NCBI RefSeq assembly: GCF_016862675.1 | Contig: NZ_BONK01000009.1 | Location: 62,001 to 126,000 of the forward strand | Reading direction: 5' to 3' | From: Cellulomonas chitinilytica | Lineage (GTDB): Bacteria; Actinomycetota; Actinomycetes; Actinomycetales; Cellulomonadaceae | DNA length: 64,000 bases | Shown: in pieces, positions 59,345 to 64,000 of the stretch | Position numbering within the stretch: position 1 is the stretch's first letter | How the letters are laid out: each line of letters begins with the position of its first letter | Made by a program: the position numbers and the translations under genes | Notes under the pieces: generated by a model | Database searches by the model: none | What the model was told of the DNA's origin: nothing | The model's input: the letters and a program-made list of their open reading frames with translations, nothing else

Positions 59345-62299
59345 TCAGGCCGAGGGCGAGATCCTGCGGGTCACCCGGCCCCTCACCGGCGGCGCGGCGG
59401 TCGCGACCCGCGAGGTCAGCGTGACCGGGCCGCTGCGGCGCGCCACGTCGAGGACCCCGAGGTCGTCGAGCATCGCGGTGTAGCCGCGGTGCGCCCGGTG
59501 CGCCGCCGCCGTGTCGCCCGCGGCCGTGAGCGCCGCGACGAGCAGCCGCCACGCGTGGTCCCGGCACTCGTCGAGCTCGATGCTGCGGGTCGCGGCAGCG
59601 CCGGCCGCCTCGAACCGGCCCGCCTCGAGCTCGACCTCGGCGAGGTCCGCGGCCGCCTCGGCGGCGAGGGTCCGCACGCGGTCGCGCGGCCCGACGACCC
59701 AGTCGGCGGGCCCGTCCTCGGGGAGCAGGTCGCCGGCGTACAGGTCGAGCGCCTCCCGCCACCGGGCCGCCGCCACGTCGAGGTCGCCGCGGACGCGGGC
59801 CCGGGTGGCCTCCTTGCACGCGCGGTCGAACTCGACGTGGTCGCACACCGAGCCGGGGCTGAGGACGAGCGTGTACGTCTCGCCGTCACGGACGATGAGG
59901 CGGCTGGACCGGGTGGGCACCGACGGTTCGAGCGCGCGGCGGACCGCCGAGATGCTGACGTGCAGGTTGTGCATGGCCGCGGTCGGGTCGAGGTCCGGCC
60001 ACAGCGCGTCGGCGAGCTGCTCGCGGTGCACGGGCCGGCCGGCGTGCAGCGCGAGGAACCGCAGCGCGCTCCGGGCCCGGGGGCGCACGCCCGACAGGTC
60101 CACGGGCACGTCGTCGACGACGACCCGGAACTCACCGAGGCACCGCAGGCTCGTCGTCGGCACCGCCGGGCGCTCGTCGTCCACCGGTCCGGTGTCGAGC
60201 GTGCCGCGCCGCGGACCGGGGAGCCGGGTGCGTCGCACGCTCGTCCCGGTCACGCCCAGGCGCAGCCGACGCAGGTCGACGCCGTGCTCCTCGGCGGTGG
60301 ACCGTGCCAGCGCCGCGAGCTCCCCGGTGTCGGCGCCGTCCTGCGCCCCGGCCGCGAGCGCCGCGTACGCGACGGCGAGGGCACCCGGGACGGCCGCCGA
60401 GCGGGCGAACGCCTCGGCGGCGCGCGCGTCCTGGACGGCTTCGGGCAGCTGGTGCTCGGCGGCGGCGAGTGAGTAGAACGCCCGGGCCCACACGGCCGCG
60501 ACGGGTGCGTCGAGCGCGTGCCAGCGCCGCACGAGCGCCTCCCACTCGTCCGGGTCGGCCACGCCCTGGCTGAGGGCGACGAGCCCGCTCCACGACGCGA
60601 CGAGCGCGGCGCCCCACGGGTCGTCGATGCGGTCGCAGTGGGCGACGAGGGCCGCGACGTCGGCGCGCGCCCGCTCGGTGCCGTCGAGCGCGACGACGAC
60701 GCCGTGGGCGAGCCGGGCGAGCCAGGTCAGGCCGCGGCGCTCGGCGTCGGCGTGCACGCGGTCCGCGGTGCTCAGCATGGCGGCGCGCGAGGTGCCGGTG
60801 AGGGTCGCGTCGACGAGCGTCGCGCCGAGCACGACGCCCGCGGAGCCGTCGGGGTCGGCGGCCGCCCGCCGCAGCGGTTCCCGCGCCGCGCGCTGGTCGC
60901 CGGCGAGCAGCAGGCACAGCCCGTCGGCGAGCGCTCGCTCCGCACCGGTCAGCCCGCTCGCGGCGGGCAGCGCGCCCAGGGGGTCCCTCCGGGTGGCGGC
61001 GCGGACGACGGGCTCCCACGACGACGCCGGCGCCTGCGGGTGCTCCGCGTCGGGGGCGGTCGGCGCCTGTGGCTGCTCTGCGTCGGGGGCGGTCGGCGCC
61101 TGCGGGTGCCCCCCGCCGTGCGACAGCGACGCGGTGGCCGCCCCGACCCACGCCTCGACCCGGCCGCCGGTGTCCGCGGTCGGCAAGGTGTCACGCAGCC
61201 GCTGCGCGTCCGCGTCGTCGCCCGCCCGCCGGTACGCCTCGGCCGCGGCGGCGAACGCGTGCTCGTCCTCCAGGATGTGCGCGGCCCGGCGCTGCCACGA
61301 GCTCGCCGCGCTGCCCAGGTGCTCGGTGTGCGCGGTCAGCAGGTGCCGGCGCAGCACGCGCGGCAGCGTGTAGTGCACCCCGTCGTCCGTGGCGGCGAGC
61401 GACCAGCGCACCTCGAGGTCGCGCAGGAGCTCGCGGCTGCCCGTCGCCGCCATGAGGGCGTCGCAGCGCGCGGCCGTCATCCGGTCGAACGCGGCGCCCC
61501 AGTGCAGGAGCTCGACGAGCGGGCGGTCCAGGCCCGCGAGGATCTCACCGGTCAGGTAGTCGTGCGCGTACCAGGAGTCGCCGCGCAGACCCCGGACGGC
61601 ACGGCGCCGGTCGGCGGGCAGGAGCCCGGCCGTCGCCCGGTGGAACAGGTGCACCGCGACGGCCCACCCGTCCGTCTCGCGGGAGACCGTCTCGACGTCC
61701 TCCAGGGTCAGCGGCTCGTCGTAGACGTCGCGGAACAGCCGGTCGACCTCCCAGGGCCGCAGCCGCAGGTCGGCGGCCGTGAGCACCGTGGGCGGGCTGA
61801 TCTCGGAGCGGGCGAGGTTGAACGTGGGGCGCACCCGGGAGCCGACGAGCACGTGGACCGCGGGCAGGACGTCCAGCAGGAGGTGCTCCAGGTCGCGTTC
61901 CGCGGGGCGGCCGATGAGCTCGTGCGCGTCGTCGAGCACCAGCAGCACCGACCGGTCCGTCGCGCGCCCGACGATCCGGTCCGGCCCGGTCGTCTGGAGC
62001 ATCCGGCCGAGCTCCTCCGGTGTGAGGCACATCGCGGCGCCCGCCCCGGGTGTCCGCACGACGACCCCCGCCTTCGTGCACCGCCCCCACACCACGGGGA
62101 GACCGGTCGTGCGGGACCACTGCGTCATGACGGTCGTCTTGCCCGACCCCGGCGGGCCGACGACGAGGCCGAACCTGCTGGTCACGACGTCGTCGAGCCG
62201 CTGCATGAGTGCCCGGCGGACCACGCTGCCGTTCTGGGGCGCGCCGGACCGCGTGCGTGGCCCGTTCGCCAGCACGACGGCACGGCCCCCCTGCGCCAT
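59345..62299 (-). CDS. P-loop ATPase/SARP (BTAD) transcriptional regulator
   Basis: A 984-aa regulator. The N-terminal STAND/MalT-like ATPase has Walker A GPPGSGKT at residues 48-55 and Walker B VLLVLDDAHE at 118-127. The middle is helical TPR-like. From about 719 to 818 is a SARP winged helix (RCLGEFRVVVDD, HNLHVSISAVRRAL), followed by a BTAD domain (about 825-952). A 33-bp exact direct repeat gives two QAPTAPDAE(Q/H)P units near residues 400-425, a recent in-frame duplication. It faces the structural operon and closes the eCIS locus; similar large regulators sit at this position in Streptomyces loci. ATG at 62299, with GGAGG upstream. Confidence 0.85.
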   Translation of the reverse strand: MAQGGRAVVLANGPRTRSGAPQNGSVVRRALMQRLDDVVTSRFGLVVGPPGSGKTTVMTQWSRTTGLPVVWGRCTKAGVVVRTPGAGAAMCLTPEELGRMLQTTGPDRIVGRATDRSVLLVLDDAHELIGRPAERDLEHLLLDVLPAVHVLVGSRVRPTFNLARSEISPPTVLTAADLRLRPWEVDRLFRDVYDEPLTLEDVETVSRETDGWAVAVHLFHRATAGLLPADRRRAVRGLRGDSWYAHDYLTGEILAGLDRPLVELLHWGAAFDRMTAARCDALMAATGSRELLRDLEVRWSLAATDDGVHYTLPRVLRRHLLTAHTEHLGSAASSWQRRAAHILEDEHAFAAAAEAYRRAGDDADAQRLRDTLPTADTGGRVEAWVGAATASLSHGGGHPQAPTAPDAEQPQAPTAPDAEHPQAPASSWEPVVRAATRRDPLGALPAASGLTGAERALADGLCLLLAGDQRAAREPLRRAAADPDGSAGVVLGATLVDATLTGTSRAAMLSTADRVHADAERRGLTWLARLAHGVVVALDGTERARADVAALVAHCDRIDDPWGAALVASWSGLVALSQGVADPDEWEALVRRWHALDAPVAAVWARAFYSLAAAEHQLPEAVQDARAAEAFARSAAVPGALAVAYAALAAGAQDGADTGELAALARSTAEEHGVDLRRLRLGVTGTSVRRTRLPGPRRGTLDTGPVDDERPAVPTTSLRCLGEFRVVVDDVPVDLSGVRPRARSALRFLALHAGRPVHREQLADALWPDLDPTAAMHNLHVSISAVRRALEPSVPTRSSRLIVRDGETYTLVLSPGSVCDHVEFDRACKEATRARVRGDLDVAAARWREALDLYAGDLLPEDGPADWVVGPRDRVRTLAAEAAADLAEVELEAGRFEAAGAAATRSIELDECRDHAWRLLVAALTAAGDTAAAHRAHRGYTAMLDDLGVLDVARRSGPVTLTSRVATAAPPVRGRVTRRISPSA

Positions 62300-62452
62300 C
62301 ACAGCCTCCGACCCCCTGAGCCCCCCGACCTCGACGGCGTGGGCGCCCTGGGGTCGATCCTGACAGCCGTACCGCGATGTGATCTACACCATAGTGGGCG
62401 AAAATGTGCGTATCGGGACGGGCCGTATCGATTCGGGCAGCGCGCCGGCCCC

Positions 62453-63028
62453 TCAGGAGCCCTCCGCGGCCCCCGGCGGACGCACCTCGTAGCGCAGCAG
62501 GACGGCACCGTTGCCGAACCGTCGCTCGTCGACCAGCCGCAGGTCCAGCCGGACGTCGCCGGGCAGGAACGCCGTGCCCCCGCCGACCACCACCGGGCTG
62601 ACCAGCACCTGGAGCTCGTCGACCAGTCCCGCCCGCAACGCGTGCGCGGCCAGGCCGGGGCCGCCCACCGACAGGTCGCGCGCCGACGACGCCTTGAGCT
62701 CCGCCACCGCGACCGGGTCGAACGTGCGCTCCACGCGCGTCCGGCTCGTCACCGGGGCGTCGAGCGTCGTCGAGTACACGACCTTGTCGGCCGCCCGCCA
62801 GATCTGCGCGTAGTCACGCTCCACCGCGGGCGAGTCGTCGGGGGCGGTCTCCCAGTACGCCATCACCCGGTACATCCGCCGCCCGTACAGGTACGTGCCG
62901 ATCGGGCGTTCCAGCTCGTTGACCGCCGCGTGCACCTCCGAGTCGGGCGCGGCCCAGTCGAACCGTCCGTCCTGGTCCGCGACGTAGCCGTCGAGCGAGG
63001 TGATCGCGGTGTACAGCAGCCGGGCCAT
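62453..63028 (-). CDS. Dihydrofolate reductase (RibD C-terminal domain) family protein
   Basis: A 191-aa RibD-C/DHFR-fold protein: MARLLYTAITSLDGYVADQDGRFDWA at the N-terminus, and a nucleotide-binding DLSVGGPGLAAHAL region (near residue 130). Members are reductases of unknown substrate. ATG at 63028 with GGAGGGA upstream. Its divergent neighbour is the DGPF/YCII gene. The longer frame to 63943 runs through that gene and is a shadow. Confidence 0.83.
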   Translation of the reverse strand: MARLLYTAITSLDGYVADQDGRFDWAAPDSEVHAAVNELERPIGTYLYGRRMYRVMAYWETAPDDSPAVERDYAQIWRAADKVVYSTTLDAPVTSRTRVERTFDPVAVAELKASSARDLSVGGPGLAAHALRAGLVDELQVLVSPVVVGGGTAFLPGDVRLDLRLVDERRFGNGAVLLRYEVRPPGAAEGS

Positions 63029-63220
63029 GCAGGTCCCTCCGTCGTCGGTGCGGGGCGGTCGTCCCAGGATGTCGGGCCGGGACCGTCGGCGCACCTGTTT
63101 CGTCGTCGTTCCTGCGCTGGTCACGGGCACGACGCGTCGCGCCGGCCGACGTGCGGCGCGACCGGGACCCGACCGGGAGACTGGTCCGGTCCGTGCCGGT
63201 GGCGGCCGCTGCGCCGCCGG

Positions 63221-63248
63221 TGTCGATCCGGGCCCGCACCGTTCGTAC
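63221..63248 (+). promoter_or_regulatory. Candidate ECF42-type promoter of the DGPF gene
   Basis: TGTCGA (63221-63226), a 17-nt spacer and CGTAC (63244-63248). I recall that ECF42 sigma factors use a TGTCGA -35 and a CGT/CGA-type -10. The site lies 49 bp before the DGPF start, inside the 63029-63296 divergent region, which shows no gene. Confidence 0.45.
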
Positions 63249-63296
63249 AGAGGGTGAGGACCGGGACCCGCCCGGGACACGGCACCAGGAGGAGAC

Positions 63297-63638
63297 ATGG
63301 CCCAGTACCTGCTCAGCGTGATGGAACCCACGGGCGGCACCCCCGACCCCGACCTCCTGCGGCAGGTGGTGCAGGACGTCGAGGCGCTGGACCGGACGAT
63401 GCACGACGAGGGCGTGTGGGTGTTCGCGGGCGGGCTGCACTCGCCGAGCACCGCGACCGTGCTGCGCGCCCAGGACGGGCAGGTCGTCGTGACCGACGGA
63501 CCGTTCGCCGAGGGCAAGGAGCACCTCGGAGGGTTCTCGGTCATCGACGTCGACGACCTCGACGCCGCCCTCGAGTGGGGCAGGCGGCTCGCCGTCGCGA
63601 CCACCCTGCCGATCGAGGTGCGACCGTTCCGGTCATGA
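63297..63638 (+). CDS. YCII/DGPF domain protein (COG3795-like)
   Basis: A 113-aa ferredoxin-like-fold YCII family protein with the signature TDGPFAEGKEHLGGF (near residues 65-80). The DGPF family occurs beside ECF42-type sigma factors and is thought to be part of their regulon. ATG at 63297 with GGAGGAG upstream. Its stop overlaps the start of the sigma factor (ATGA). Confidence 0.88.
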   Translation: MAQYLLSVMEPTGGTPDPDLLRQVVQDVEALDRTMHDEGVWVFAGGLHSPSTATVLRAQDGQVVVTDGPFAEGKEHLGGFSVIDVDDLDAALEWGRRLAVATTLPIEVRPFRS

Positions 63639-64000
63639 CCGCGCACGGGGCGCCGGACGGGCCGGGCGGCGGACCGACGGACGCCGAGCGGCAGGTCGCG
63701 GCCGTGTTCCGGGCGGAGCACGGCCGGGCCGTCGCGATCCTCACCCGGCAGCTCGGCGACCTCGGCGTCGCGGAGGAGGCGGTGCAGGAGGCGTTCGTCG
63801 TCGCACTGCGACGCTGGCCCACCGACGGCGTCCCCCCGAGCCCGGCCGGCTGGATCCTCACGACCGCGCGGCACCGGGCGATCGACCACCTGCGCCGCGA
63901 GTCCTCCCGGGCCGACCGGCACGCGCAGGCCGCCCTGCTGCACGCCCGCGACGAGCCGCCGGAGGTGGGACCCGTGCAGGACGACCGGCTCCGCCTCGTG
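63635..64000 (+). CDS. ECF RNA polymerase sigma factor, ECF42-like, 3' end missing
   Basis: Only the first 122 codons are in the window. The region-2-like core (FRAEHGRAVAILTRQLGDLGVAEEAVQEAFVVALRRWP, then AGWILTTARHRAIDHLRRES) matches ECF sigma factors with a long C-terminal extension. Coupling to a DGPF gene (ATGA overlap) is the main argument for ECF42. The C-terminal TPR extension, if present, lies beyond the window. Confidence 0.87.
   Translation, partial: MTAHGAPDGPGGGPTDAERQVAAVFRAEHGRAVAILTRQLGDLGVAEEAVQEAFVVALRRWPTDGVPPSPAGWILTTARHRAIDHLRRESSRADRHAQAALLHARDEPPEVGPVQDDRLRLV

Noticed and set aside
30334..62299. Prophage
   Set aside because: No integrase, terminase, capsid, portal, lysis or replication gene is present, and the AAA+ ATPase, DUF4255 and DUF4157 genes are eCIS hallmarks.

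Overview
The window is very GC-rich, with dense genes, many GTG starts, GTGA/ATGA stop-start overlaps and several probable leaderless starts in which a -10 hexamer sits 6-8 nt before the initiation codon. With the gene content (GH3 beta-glucosidase with a sugar ABC importer and LacI regulator, ricin-lectin secreted protein, SARP and ECF regulators), this points to a high-GC Gram-positive actinobacterium, most likely Cellulomonas or a close relative. The genus is an inference. Nothing suggests a plasmid or prophage, and no tRNA, rRNA, IS element or CRISPR array was seen.

Region 1 (1-12.7 kb) holds housekeeping and accessory genes: the end of an Rv2525c-like glycoside hydrolase-like protein, small membrane proteins (HdeD/DUF308, SHOCT, RDD), a large flippase/kinase-like membrane fusion, a secreted ricin-lectin protein, CsbD, GyrI-like and SRPBCC proteins, a TetR/epoxide hydrolase pair with two operator palindromes, an acyltransferase and a DinB protein. 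At 6.5-6.84 kb there is a very compact unit on the minus strand: promoter, c-di-GMP-I (GEMM-I) riboswitch, a 48-codon gene and a strong terminator.

Region 2 (12.7-30.3 kb) starts with a beta-glucoside utilisation locus (solute-binding protein, two permeases and GH3 enzyme on the minus strand; divergent lacI; an 18-bp operator between). Then come an acyl-ACP-reductase-like protein translationally coupled to an NDH-2-like flavoprotein, a sugar epimerase and aldo/keto reductase, a lipoprotein-type penicillin-binding transpeptidase, a BBE-type flavin oxidase, a TetR/SDR pair with its own palindrome, and a second epoxide hydrolase.

Region 3 (30.3-62.3 kb) is a complete-looking extracellular-type contractile injection system (eCIS, phage-tail-like) locus. 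On the minus strand are a PAAR spike-tip protein and a membrane protein. Divergent from them are an atypical LuxR-type regulator, two tandem 1.1-kDa-residue-class (about 1,130 aa) secreted beta-propeller/DUF11 proteins, a DUF4255 cap-type protein and an AAA+ ATPase. After a GNAT and an isochorismatase-family gene come a DUF4157 protein and then a tight 14-kb structural operon: sheath, tube, a gpG-like tail protein, a DUF6760-type small protein, a 1,233-aa low-complexity protein with about 20 short Q-R/V-V-x-R motifs, a second tube protein, a LysM protein, a VgrG-like spike, gp25, baseplate J, tail protein I, and a zinc-ribbon/transmembrane/discoidin-like protein. A convergent 984-aa P-loop/SARP regulator closes the locus. 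No conventional coiled-coil tape-measure protein is visible.

Region 4 (62.4-64 kb) has a RibD-type reductase and a divergent DGPF/YCII protein coupled to an ECF sigma factor that runs off the window.
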